This document shows positions 49,020-59,150 of a DNA stretch of 64,000 bases, one piece after another. The notes under the pieces were generated by a model. The model was not told where the DNA came from. It was given only the letters and a program-made list of their open reading frames with translations, and ran no database searches. Origin of the DNA: Sclerotinia nivalis (taxonomy: Eukaryota > Ascomycota > Leotiomycetes > Helotiales > Sclerotiniaceae); the NCBI GenBank assembly GCA_029531795.1, contig JAPEIS010000015.1, forward strand, positions 806,001 to 870,000, given 5' to 3'. A program made the position numbers and the translations under genes. The stretch's first letter is position 1. The number at the start of each line of letters is the position of its first letter.

Positions 49020-49874
49020 TCACTTCTTTTCAGAAGCTTCGAGATCCAAAGTCAACTTCATGAAACTCTTCCATTCCTCAAACACTTTAACCTTATCAGC
49101 CTGCTGTGCAAAATCTCTTTGCAACCTCTCATTCGCATCCCTCAATTCCGAGATAATAGCATCTTTCTCTTCCATTGTCTTATGCAATGCATCAGTGGTA
49201 GTAATCTTATCCTTCAACTTTGAAATTTCTTCGTCTCTCTTTTCGATTTGCTCGTGCAAGACGTCAATCGTGAGGGTATCTTCCAGCCCCGATATTAAAT
49301 CGTCTGTCTCTTTAATTTTGTTGTGTAAGGCATCTACCGTGGAGACCTCGTGGGCCCTCATAATCACATCCCAATCGTCGGAGAGATTCTCGATCGCTGT
49401 CTTCAATTCGGCAAGTCTCCTCGGTAGACCTCTTTCATGTTCGTGTTGACGGAGGTTAGAAGATAGTTTAACGACGGCACAAACTTTCTTTTGTGGGAAT
49501 TCTACATGGTCAGCAGCGGAAGTTGCTCATGTTAAGAAATAGAATGCATACTTTTGACTGTGAATTTTGGTTTCTTGAGTGATACTTCGTCTTCACTGTC
49601 GCTTTCCACGAAGGTGTTGCTTCCGAGCTTACATCTGCCCGCGTCCGTCGAATGAAGACTCAAGACTTGAGATTTTCCTTCCTATAAATGAAGGGGTTGG
49701 CACTCTTATTACCTCATCAATGTGAATTCTTACCTCATCCGAGTAGAAATCGTCATCCCCACTTTCAGTCTTGGGTTTCATTTCTTTTGGAGACTTGTAC
49801 TTTCTCTTCTTGTCAATTTTGACGCCCTTCTCTTCATGCTCATTTGGGCGATCTATCCTGCCGCAGCTTGCCAT
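49020..49874 (-). CDS. Coiled-coil protein with three internal repeats, unknown function
   Basis: Three exons (49874-49734, 49681-49552, 49501-49020) join to 250 residues. The N-terminal 90 residues are polar with a likely nuclear localisation signal (KIDKKRKYK) and acidic Ser/Asp/Glu runs (SGDDDFYSDE, VESDSEDE). The C-terminal 140 residues are a strong coiled coil. It contains three consecutive units of about 25 residues: STVDALHNKIKETDDLISGL, then TIDVLHEQIEKRDEEISKL, then TTDALHKTMEEKDAIISEL. No known domain recognised. Divergent from the next small gene, which has a similar acidic-plus-coiled-coil layout. Possible nuclear or scaffold role is inference only. Confidence 0.68.
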
Positions 49875-50304
49875 TTTCAAACCGTTGAATTGACCAGAAA
49901 ACTGGACCCTTGCGACTTGGTGAAATTAATACAAAAGATTTGAGCGGGGTAGACAAGTATGTATTGTGCCTCATGGATGGTGCCTGAAAAAAAGCAATTT
50001 TTTTGGTTGCAATTCGCTCGGAATCCTGCATATAACGCATGACTCGATACCCAACTTTCCTTTTGTTTATCAAAACACAATGGCGCTGTGGATCTTGAAA
50101 GTAATCACCCGCGAACCCATGTTTAATTTTCTAGGCAGATACTAACGTGATCCTTTAATCTTCTCTTTACCTTCTTAATTTTGGGTAGAAAAATCTATTG
50201 TCAGTTTAGGATGCCACGAACCTGTCAACAGGCTCGCCCTTGCACGGAAAGGAAACCTGCTTGTCATACCATTCGGAAGACTACTTACTGAAGTCAAGAT
50301 TGCG

Positions 50305-50948
50305 ATGGCTGAGGCGAGAGGTGATTATATCGATGCAAAGAAACGAGTAAGATAATTGTTCTATGGAAATTTTTATATACAGCACTAAAGGAAAATAGGC
50401 GAACAATGAGACATTGAGAGAGAGCCAACAAGATACTCCATAGTGCTCCGACCCATTGATTTCGGAATCTAGTAATGAGCTTGGGGGGGAAGAGCGGAAT
50501 GGCGATTATGATTTAATGACCGATGCAGAGACAGATGGTGCAGGAAAAGTCGAACCTGAAAAACTCGAATACAGCTCTGAGGAGACAGACGACGAAGTAG
50601 AAGAGACATTTCGTGATTGGGGTGGGCAAATTTGTGAGTTGAATCTCCTCCCAATATACACGACATGATCATACTACTCATGGTGCAGCACAGGATCAGT
50701 TAAAGTTCCGATTTCGAGACGCTGTGAAGAGAAGTACTTTGAGAAAAATTGAGGGCTTGATCATCGAGAGTGAAGAGTTGAATTATGAGGTACGAAGACT
50801 TAGAGGGGCAATCGCTGATGTGCAGGTGCTTTTAAAAGAAGTTGAGAGTGGCGGATTGGATCCTAGGGACAAAGATGCTTGGCTAGAGGCTTGTAGGAAC
50901 CTACTGAGAAGCTTGCAGCACGAGGCCATGCAAAGTAGTGGGATCTAA
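50305..50948 (+). CDS. Small acidic/coiled-coil protein, start uncertain
   Basis: Exons 50305-50346, 50444-50633 and 50689-50948 give 163 residues from the ATG at 50305. The frame is open upstream of that ATG to about 50190, so an additional 5' exon is possible. The first intron is called with the acceptor CATAG at 50443; a nearer acceptor at about 50395 would leave an in-frame TAG. The middle part is very acidic (EKLEYSSEETDDEVEETF). The C-terminal 85 residues are helical (LRKIEGLIIESEELNYEVRRLRG) and end in HEAMQSSGI. No family recognised. Confidence 0.55.
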
Positions 50949-51342
50949 AATCCATCTCTTTGCGGCATCGTAGGGCTGGAATACTATTTGTCAAAAAAAG
51001 TGACCATCACCTCGACTAAATATCTGTTTACATCGAAAATAAGCTGACTCATAATTCGTATTTAATTTCGCGGTCCAGATTGACCCTGAAGATCCACCGT
51101 TTCACAAAGGCTTGCAGCAGGCTCAACTCGGCTCTTCTTGGCCGTTATTGATTGGTGCCCAAATCCTTCCATGCAGAGATCCGTGAGATTGTTTCAAAAC
51201 GCGAAAACTAAAGTACTTTCTTCTTCTCAGACAAACGAACGTGTTGTTGACTGTGATTTTAGAAATTTTTCTTAAGGGTCGTTGTTTGTCATTATTTGAG
51301 GGGAGATCATCTGCATGTCGCTACTTGGGTTAGAATTCTACG

Positions 51343-52386
51343 ATGTCCAAAATGGATTTGATGGGTGATATTCCAGAGGTACATAACGAGCCTCCATCGA
51401 AAAAGCAGAAGTTCACCGAAATTAAGAAAGACGACTTTGAGAATGTGAGTACCGGGTTCCTTTAGCCTAATATTGAAGTTACGGTACTAAAATTACCCCT
51501 CAGAAATTAACCGTTCCCATTGCTCTCGAGCTTGGTGAAGAGTCGAGAGACCTTGAATGTAAGCTATCAAGCCTTCAGTGAGAAGGAAAAATGGCAGACT
51601 AAAAGGGCACCACAGTCAAACTCTTGCAAAAATGTCTCGCCTCAGCCAAATGCGATATTGCCCAGCCTGCAAAATGCCAGTGTAGATGTTGTCTCTACAC
51701 CCAGTACGGACACGTGGTATTTGTACCGCATGATGGCCATCAAGACGGGGGCAAGAAATGCGCGGAATGTATCAATGTTGAGAGAACTGTTCGAGGACAA
51801 TATGCAGGTGATTTACACCAGAGTCTTATTATCAATCTTTGAAGACTAACATACTACAGTGGAAATCTCAGACCACCTACCCCTTTCGCCAGAAGTCCGA
51901 CACGATCTCGCATGTCATTTTCGAGTATTCAGAGAGATTTTAAGTAAGATGTTTTCAACCGAGATCCAAGATCTGAGGAAGAGGATGGCGAAGGTGAAGG
52001 TAGAAAGTATACATACGCTACAGGAAGAGATGCTGAAACTACAGGAGGAAGTGAAGACATCCAGAGTTCAGTTAGATGAGCTAGAAAAGGAGTTAGGGCG
52101 CACTTTCGAGACTATGGTCATGACTGGAGTAGATATAGCGGCAGCGGAAAATGATTCCCCAAGCACATGCGAGGAAAATATGCCGGCGCTTGTGCATTTA
52201 CGGAAGACGGATAGCCCGAGAACAGAGTCGTTGGATGAAGAAATTAAGAGATTGAAGAATGAAAATATCCGACTTGGAGAGAAGGTACAGCAGTTGGAGG
52301 AAGAAAGCGTGGATGTCAAAAATTATGGTGTTCAGAGTGTTCCCATAAAATTCTTCACTTCAGACCGGAAATTAGATTCAAAGTAA
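51343..52386 (+). CDS. Cysteine-cluster plus coiled-coil protein, unknown family
   Basis: Four exons (51343-51444, 51504-51558, 51616-51807, 51860-52386) join in frame to 291 residues. Residues about 55-110 hold a dense Cys/His set, KCLASAKC, KCQCRCCLY, HVVFVPHDGH and KKCAECI, with spacing that would suit one or two zinc ions but matches no named finger I know. Residues about 150-280 form a coiled coil (MLKLQEEVKTSRVQLDELEKEL and later DEEIKRLKNENIRLGEKVQQLEEE). The N-terminus has a basic KKQKF patch after an acidic start, a plausible nuclear signal. It belongs to the local run of small orphan genes. Confidence 0.65.
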
Positions 52387-52597
52387 GAGTGCTACATATC
52401 TCTCAATATTCAGGTAGAAAAGAAATAATAGAATGGCATTTTGTGCTTTTTTCCGCTAGCTTGAATATCATCGCAATGTTTTGAACTTTCATATTTCATC
52501 ACACATCACTTCGGCAGTGGAACAATAGTAAAACATCGATTATCTCAAAGCAACCCAAACTATCCTACCTATACCTAAGCTATACCCGAAAAAAACT

Positions 52598-53689
52598 CTA
52601 TCCCATTTTAGGATCCGCAACCTTCATAAAAAGATTCTTACCCAGTTCATTCTTCCCAGCCCAATAATAAGGCCCCTGACTCCGATCCTGCCAATGATGT
52701 TTATCCTTCACCACAAACATGCCACCCATCCCTTCCGCCAATAATAAATCCGTAATATAATGACTTCCCCCATCACAAATATAACCATCGCTCCGACGAG
52801 ACCATCCATAATTCTGCGGGCATCCCGTATCCAATTTTCCGAGTTTGCCCAACGCCCACTCATCTTGTGCTTCGCGCTCGGGTCCTTTCATCTCGTTGAT
52901 CGTGATTTGTCGACTGGCCATTTGCATATCGATGGGTGTGTGTAGGATACTCCGGACGCTGGGGAGATTTTGGAATTTTTTGGAGGGGTTGATGGTAGGG
53001 GCTTTGCTGGCTTGTTTTATGGTTGGCATGGAGGATGGCATTTTGGATGCGTCGCGTTGGAGTAGTGTGGGTTGGGCAGATTGGCGCTGAGTGATGGTGG
53101 CGGTGTCGCGTTGGAGTAATGTCTTGTGATCAGAAGGAGTTTGTAACATTATTGTTGGTTGGCGGGAAACGTCACGTCGGAGCTCTGTTGCACCGTTATT
53201 TGCACTCGGGGAGGATTCACCATCTGACATTCGAGAAGAAGTGGTATGATATTGGCTTGCGCCACGAGTTGAGGTGTGAGGAAGTGGGGCTTGAGACGGA
53301 CCTCTGAGAGTTGCGGCATGAGAAGGCTTGATAGATGGTTGATGAGATGGAGCTTGAGACGCACCTCTGAGAGTTGCTGCGTGAGATGGCCTGATAGTTG
53401 CTTGACTATATGGAGTCTGAGAGGCTCTTATGGATGCTTGGTGAGGTGGAGCTTGAGAAGGTCTAACTGATTGCTGGCGAGACTGACTTGAAGCAATTGC
53501 AGATGGTGCCTTAGAAGGAGCTTTGAGAGTCTGGGCATGGGAAGTACCAGTGGATGGATAAAGCTGGCTCACACTACGTGCAGGTGTATCAGCAGGAGGT
53601 GCTTGTGATTCCCCGCCGATGACTGAGGGCGTAGGATATAGTTGGCTTACACCGCGACCGGGACCATTAGGCGGTGGTTGAGAAGCCAT
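52598..53689 (-). CDS. Repeat-rich Ser/Pro/Gln protein with compact C-terminal domain
   Basis: Single exon, 363 residues. Residues 1-240 are disordered and built from recurring motifs: VSQLYP twice, SQAP several times, PSHAATLRG followed by SQAP twice, and LLQRD twice. The last 85 residues look folded and contain GCPQNYGWSRRSDGYICDGGSHYITDLLL and KDKHHWQDRSQGPYYW, rich in Gly, Trp and Tyr with two cysteines. No signal peptide. I recognise no family. Divergent from the next gene over 550 bp. Confidence 0.7.
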   Translation of the reverse strand: MASQPPPNGPGRGVSQLYPTPSVIGGESQAPPADTPARSVSQLYPSTGTSHAQTLKAPSKAPSAIASSQSRQQSVRPSQAPPHQASIRASQTPYSQATIRPSHAATLRGASQAPSHQPSIKPSHAATLRGPSQAPLPHTSTRGASQYHTTSSRMSDGESSPSANNGATELRRDVSRQPTIMLQTPSDHKTLLQRDTATITQRQSAQPTLLQRDASKMPSSMPTIKQASKAPTINPSKKFQNLPSVRSILHTPIDMQMASRQITINEMKGPEREAQDEWALGKLGKLDTGCPQNYGWSRRSDGYICDGGSHYITDLLLAEGMGGMFVVKDKHHWQDRSQGPYYWAGKNELGKNLFMKVADPKMG

Positions 53690-54239
53690 ATTGGATTGAG
53701 GTACTTATATTTAATTGATAGATGTGAAAAGAGGATAGATTTAGGTTGAAATTGTGTATTTCGGCAAGATCGAATGTATATTCGGAGACGGGTAGAAGTA
53801 TGAAAGTTGGATGGTAAAGGACCACATGGGAGCGCTTTTATAGAGACGAAGGAGTTTTGGGCAGGGCTCAGTTTCATTATGATTAACTTTTAGAGATATA
53901 ATTTGGCATTACTTATAATGTGAATGTGTTCATTTTGAGAACTTTCTCGCTTTACATTATTTTGGCATTCTGCGAATCACTGGAGAGAATCATCTGAAGT
54001 ATTTCGGATAAGATTATTCACCATAGAAATTTCTCCATAAACGACAACTCCAGCTTAGAGTCGAAAAAGGTGAATCCTTACCCTTACCGAAGTCTGCACA
54101 AACAAAATAAAGAACATTACTACGAGGTAAACGCAGTGTCGCAAAAATCTTTACCTTGCTCAACCATATCAACCATACCAACATCCTAAAGCAACACACC
54201 TCCCAACAACGACTCACAGTTCACCTTCCCACATCCAAT
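53690..54239. promoter_or_regulatory. Divergent promoter region
   Basis: About 550 bp between the start codons of the repeat-rich protein gene (minus) and the 182-codon gene (plus). No distinct motif recognised. Confidence 0.45.
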
Positions 54240-54788
54240 ATGGACGACGTCATATACAACAAAAACGACGACACAAATATCGCTATGGTCGTAAACGCAA
54301 CACTAATCGACACCTACAACGGCGAAGATATAACCATCCACCAAGGGCAACCCTGGGCCTACAAATTCGAAGTTCCCCACTGGCCAGACGGCGAGAACAT
54401 CCTACTCGGACGTGGCGAAGCCGAGCTCGAAATCGGTATGGGATACATGTTACACGGACACCTCTCCATAAACGAAGGCAAAGATTGGACGCGTACAGCG
54501 TTCGAAGTGGATGACGCAGTGGAATTATGCAGCGCTGCTAGAACGGAAGATCGATGTCCGGAATTTCGTCTTGCGGGTTTGGTGCTTGAGGCTAAGGATA
54601 AATGGATAACTTTGGGATGGGAGAGAAATGATGATGATGTGGGAAATTTTGCGTGGGTTTTTGTGAAGATTCGCTGGGAGGCTACTGATGGGGATATGCT
54701 GTTTAAACAGTATTATGTAGAGGGTTATATGAATGGGTATGATCGCATGAAGGATTGGGTTGCGACTTTAGTCACTATTGCTCCTTGA
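54240..54788 (+). CDS. Orphan 182-aa protein
   Basis: Single exon. Start chosen at 54240 (MDDVIYNKNDDTN) because the longer frame from 54156 has a basic, unlikely leader and the bases before 54240 (TCCAATATGG) suit a start. Acidic, with many Trp and aromatic residues (PWAYKFEVPHWPDGENILLG, WITLGWERNDDDVGNFAWVF), suggesting a small beta-rich soluble domain. No signal peptide or membrane segment. No family recognised. Its 3' end lies 170 bp before the retroposon copy A. Confidence 0.6.
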   Translation: MDDVIYNKNDDTNIAMVVNATLIDTYNGEDITIHQGQPWAYKFEVPHWPDGENILLGRGEAELEIGMGYMLHGHLSINEGKDWTRTAFEVDDAVELCSAARTEDRCPEFRLAGLVLEAKDKWITLGWERNDDDVGNFAWVFVKIRWEATDGDMLFKQYYVEGYMNGYDRMKDWVATLVTIAP

Positions 54789-54959
54789 TTTTTAATGGGA
54801 AATGAGTTGGGATAATTTCAGTCATGGCGTGGCTCCTATCGGGACGTCTTGTGGTGGTTTGACACTACACTTGCACACAAATTGTATTCACGCGTTGAAC
54901 TACGCGGAAAAATTCATTCACTTCAGCGACTTTTCAGCAACCTCCACGACCGGAAATAT

Positions 54960-54973
54960 AGTGATGGATGGGA
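54960..54973. repeat. Target-site duplication, left side of copy A
   Basis: AGTGATGGATGGGA, identical to 55839-55852 on the other side of the insertion. Confidence 0.85.
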
Positions 54974-55838
54974 TTGATTGATTGATTTAATTAACGTCCA
55001 CACTGAGTCAAAGACTATCTAGGACGGTTAAGAGTTCAATCGAGTTTTTAATAGATGGCTATGGGTAATGCTATCTAAATAGTATATAGGTTTGTATATA
55101 TTTTTGATAAAGAAAGTGAAAACTAATATTGGGGAGCAAAGCCCGATCTTTATATAGTATTATATATAAAGATAAAAATACTAATCAAAGTATTATACTT
55201 ATGATTTTCCAAATCCGATTCCTTTATCAATCAAATCCAAATAACCTTTCTTTATATTAACTCTTTGTTTTGTTTGTAATTTCCTAGTGATTATGTTTTG
55301 TCTAATATCGATTTCATAGAACCTTCCAAACTATAAAGATATTAATTCTATAAAATGTTCCAATCCTATATATAATATATCCTTCACCGAATTCTATAGT
55401 AGATATATTATTAGTTTGAATTGTTCTATATAATTCCTTTAAGTATATGAATTATTGTTGTTTTGATTCGAATCGAAGAAGGTAAGGTTTGAACTTTAAA
55501 ATCGAATTTGATAAATCGTATTCGATGCTTCAAAAGAATCTTGGAGATGATTTTGTAGTATATTGTTGTAGATGATAATGTTGTCCTTTGTTTCGTAATA
55601 AAAGTAATATTGTAGAAAGCATAATTCGATAATGTGATTATCAAAAAAACCAAGATTTAGTTTTTACCATCAACCAATTCGGAGACAAAAAAAACGTTGC
55701 GATTGGGTACCTCTTCCTCTTCCAATCATTACGATTCCATCAAATGATTCAAACTTAGCTTTGCAGACTCTAATAATTAAATAAAAGAGCTGGAGGTTCG
55801 TAGAGGACACCGCGTACAGGTATTGAGTCTTGTCCTCC
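54974..55838 (-). mobile_element. Non-LTR retroposon copy A (non-autonomous, HDV-like ribozyme at 5' end)
   Basis: An 865-bp AT-rich insertion. Read on the minus strand it starts GGAGGACAAGACTCAA at 55838 and ends in an (ATCA)n tail at 54974. It is bounded by a perfect 14-bp direct repeat. Its two ends and several internal stretches match copy B at 62512-63597 in opposite orientation, for example the element-end block with GTCCACACTGAGTC and GTGAAAACTAATA. There is no reverse-transcriptase or other long frame, so it must have moved with enzymes supplied in trans. Variable-length target duplications, a simple-repeat 3' tail and no terminal repeats are marks of target-primed reverse transcription rather than of LTR elements or DNA transposons. 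Confidence 0.75.
55746..55838 (-). ncRNA. Putative HDV-like self-cleaving ribozyme, copy A
   Basis: Read on the minus strand, elements appear in the order of the nested double pseudoknot. P1 5' GGAGGAC (55838-55832), P2 5' GACTCAA (55829-55823), P3 ACC/GGT around the loop TGTACGC (55821-55809), P1 3' GTCCTCT (55808-55802). After a P4 region comes CTAAG as J4/2 with a candidate catalytic C, and P2 3' TTGAATC (55752-55746). P1 has seven pairs. P2 has six of seven; the mismatch is a G-to-A change relative to copy B. The predicted cleavage site coincides with the first base of the element. Confidence 0.65.
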
Positions 55839-55852
55839 AGTGATGGATGGGA
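55839..55852. repeat. Target-site duplication, right side of copy A
   Basis: AGTGATGGATGGGA, identical to 54960-54973. Confidence 0.85.
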
Positions 55853-55984
55853 CAATCACTTCCAAAATTTAATCAATACAATACAATCTGAATACCTTCA
55901 ATTTCTATCTATATATTCCCCATCATTCTTTATACAAGATCATTCCTTTAATAATAATGGGAAACCGAATAATATATATAAACA

Positions 55985-56760
55985 TCACTCTCTTTTAGCT
56001 TTATCTCCTCCCTCTTCCTCGTCTCCAACTCTATTGCTTACTTCCTTCACTTCTTTTCTATATTTCAAGTAGTTAGATAACCGTACGGATCCATAGTAAA
56101 GAATAACTAAAGCATAAAGAAAGAAGTAAAAATTTGAAAATCCGATAGAAGTATACTTGGACACCAAGAGGGTAAGACAGATCTCCAGGAAGAATTGGAG
56201 ATATGCATGTCCATTTATACCAAGGTCTTCCATGAATGATGGAGGGGGTCTAACCGAGTTTTGATTGATGAAGGTGCCTTGTACGATCTCGATTATCTGT
56301 CTGTGTTGATATAAGGGTAGTAATTGAAGCTTATTCAATATTAGTTTTGCTTTTATATACAAAATACACGATTATTACTTACTGGCAAGCCTGTCTTTTT
56401 CAATTCTTCATCGTTCCTTAAAATCCCTGCCATAGTATCGTGCATCTCTCTCCCGTACACTTTCCTCTCAAATACCTCTAACCAATCCTCCTTTGTATTC
56501 GAGAACAGTTGCTTCCCTGTCCCTTGGTATTGTTGAGCAATTGTTATTGCATAAGATCTTTCTCGGTTCATTATCGTAACAAAGTGATCAGCCATCCATT
56601 CTCTTACTTCATGAGTTGTCCATTCATATTTCGGAATGGTGGATGCCATTTTGAATATCGGTACGGTGAAGTCTGTGCTGTCGATGTCGATATCTTGAAT
56701 TTGTTGATACCGATTCCTATATCTTTGAAAGGGGTATGCTATTGTTTTCAAAAGCTTCAT
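55985..56760 (-). CDS. Orphan protein with SAM-like region and two membrane segments
   Basis: Two exons, 56760-56383 and 56329-55985 (53-bp intron, GTAAGT, CTAAT, AAG), give 240 residues; a second start (MASTIPKYEW) lies 37 codons in. The region WTTHEVREWMADHFVTIM to MAGILRND resembles a small helical SAM-type interaction domain. Two hydrophobic stretches follow, FLEICLTLLVSKYTSIGF and NFYFFLYALVILYYG, so the C-terminal third is probably membrane-inserted with a charged tail (KEVKEVSNRVGDEEEGG). No family recognised. It lies 130 bp beyond copy A in AT-rich DNA, between the two retroposon copies. Confidence 0.55.
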
Positions 56761-57407
56761 ATTTACATCTGAAATGTATATTTATTTGAATATTTTGGAT
56801 CGTAATTGCCAAAGAAGATTTAACAAAAGTTGATTACTATTATAGGGCAAAGCTAATCGTATTCTTGAGCTAATTCAAACTAATTATAACAAGCGAAAGA
56901 CTAATAATCGAAATGTACAATCATTCTCCACTTATATTCATCGAAACGCCTCAAAACTGCCGAGATATATAGTAAGGAAGTGAGGCACCGGGAGTAAGAA
57001 GTGGCTATCACTAGAGATGTCCATTATGATCCATCAGGCTCGAAGAGCTTCATGGAACCATGATATCAATACATTGCATCCGGACACACAGCTCATCATT
57101 TCTAAATTACTAGATGAGACAGTAGCCCATGTGTAAACAAACATTGAGCTTCACTGAATGCAGTCGTAGAAAGGTGAACTTCGCGAAAAAGACATCGCAT
57201 TTGAAATATATGTACGCTGAATTGATTCCATTTATCAAGTGGTCAACCTGAACATGCTGTTAAGCTCAAGCCTTCGAGCTAGACCATCTAATACAAATAC
57301 AAAGCAAATGCCCCACCGTACCCAACGCCTACCGCCATATGCAATTTTTATACAATCTATACAAACCAGCGACTACTATCGCCGTCTATCGATGGAGAGC
57401 TTACAAA
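56761..57407. other. Intergenic spacer
   Basis: About 650 bp, moderately AT-rich, between the start of the orphan membrane gene and the stop of the LRR gene (both minus strand). Nothing recognised apart from the expected promoter of the former. Confidence 0.4.
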
Positions 57408-59150
57408 TCAAACATTCGCGTCCATGCCCATCTCATTTTCGATATCTTTGTCTTCGTCGTGGGTCGGCTGAGGCAAGCCATCGGGAAATACTGGTGGCAG
57501 ACATAACCAACTGCAGCCCCTTCGAATCAAGGGCACCAACTTTTCGACAGTATCCCTCTCATTCTCTACACGTGGGTTTGCAGCATTGTTCACTGCATCC
57601 AACCGATCCTTTTTGGATACCTTTTCAATCTCCCACCATTCTATCCATTCCGTTCGCGGAACAACGAAACTGCGGTCACAAATAGTACATAGTGTAGGCC
57701 CAGAATAATGAACGTTTTCCGCTCTTCGAAGTAAGGAAGGCATGCTAGGGGGTATATATTCCAGATAAGATTCGAGACGTAGGAATTCAGGACTTCGAAT
57801 GCAAGACTGCAAAGCTTTTTCGATCAAGCTCTGAACGCGTGATTGGACCGCAGGAGGCTCCGGGATATCATCTAGATTTGCAACGGGCAATTGGACGTGC
57901 CCTCCAACGTCTTTCCATTGAGGATCTGAGGGAAACACAGGCCCTTTTATACACCGTCCAAAAGAATTAAGAAATCTGACTTCTGTTCTGCATTGATAGG
58001 TTAAGGAACATTTCTCGCCTGAGATTGGTCTTCCTGAAAGAGGAGTACGTTGATGCCACTGGTGGGTTATAAGACCAGGCATATTGGGATCCCCATGTAA
58101 AGATACAACGTATTCTGGAGGGGGAAATGGTTGATTCATCAATGGCCATGGCCGTTTGCGTTGGAGATCAATCTCAAAATGTGTTGCGCCATTCTCAGCG
58201 CTCTTAGGTCTTGCCATCGGCAAGTAGAATGGATTCGGATGTAATTGAAAGTCATATAATGTTCCTCCCCCGACAAGAAGATCAAGAATCTCATAAGGGA
58301 GATATCCCAACTTGTTATAAGCAATATTCAAGTCCTCTAAAAGTTTCAATTTTCCAATGCCAGGTGGTATCTCCCGTAATTCGTTACTTCGCAAACTCAG
58401 GAAAACTAATCGATTTAGGTTGAATAACTCTGCAGGAAGTTTGGTGAGACCGTTTCCCGAGAGGATGATTCTTAGAGAAGGCTCGAAACCGTCATAAACA
58501 TGAGCGGCTGTATCATTCAAAGCGGAGTGAGTACGCGCGGTTTTAACGAAACTTTTCAAAGGACGTATCGTAGAGTTTTCAAGATGATCAAGTGCCATGC
58601 GGCTAATTATGGTTAGCTTGAACAGCCAATGCAAGGTAATCTTCACCTACGATAAATCGATGTACTCTTCTCCATCTTCAAGGCACTTCTCAATCTTCCT
58701 TTGTGCATGAATATCTCTTGGAGTGTTGATAGTAATTCTTGATTTTAGTGGCGATGGCACAGGAACTTGCTTCGCTGGCAATGCCTTCTTCCCCTTATCC
58801 ATCTCTATGTCTTCAACGTCCGTACCGTCACTGCCCATGAATACTCCGCTATCAACCTTTTTACTGAACGTTCTTTTGTTTCTTATTGGAACTTTGCGAT
58901 CTAAAGGTTCATCCTCAAGGGCAGAATCGGAAGCTAGTTGTTGATCAAACCATGGACCTCTGAACCTTTGCTTTCGTCTCTTCTGTGTGTATTTCTCTAC
59001 TGAAGGGTCGTCGTCGCTAGAAAATATTGGAGGATCGCTTGAATCAGGGGGAGGTGAACTGCGGACGCGTTTTCGCGACAAGTTTGTTTTGGCAAAGGTA
59101 GAAGATGTATTGTCTCTTATCAATCGTGGCAAAGAAAGTTCGTCTTCCAT
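57408..59150 (-). CDS. Leucine-rich-repeat protein
   Basis: Two exons, 59150-58651 and 58602-57408 (48-bp intron GTAGGT..TTAG), give 564 residues. The first 165 residues are polar with basic patches (YTQKRRKQRFRG, RNKRTFSKK) and serine/acidic clusters, probably disordered and nuclear. Residues about 205-290 carry three or more LRRs of the LxxLPxxLFxLxxLxxLxLRxNxL type (LTKLPAELFNLNRLVFLSL, LREIPPGIGKLKLLEDLNI, LGYLPYEILDL). The C-terminal part contains LCTICDRSFVVPRTEWIEWWEI, a possible metal-binding or folded module that recurs in fungal LRR proteins of this layout. Role unknown; LRRs usually bind a protein partner. Confidence 0.82.
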
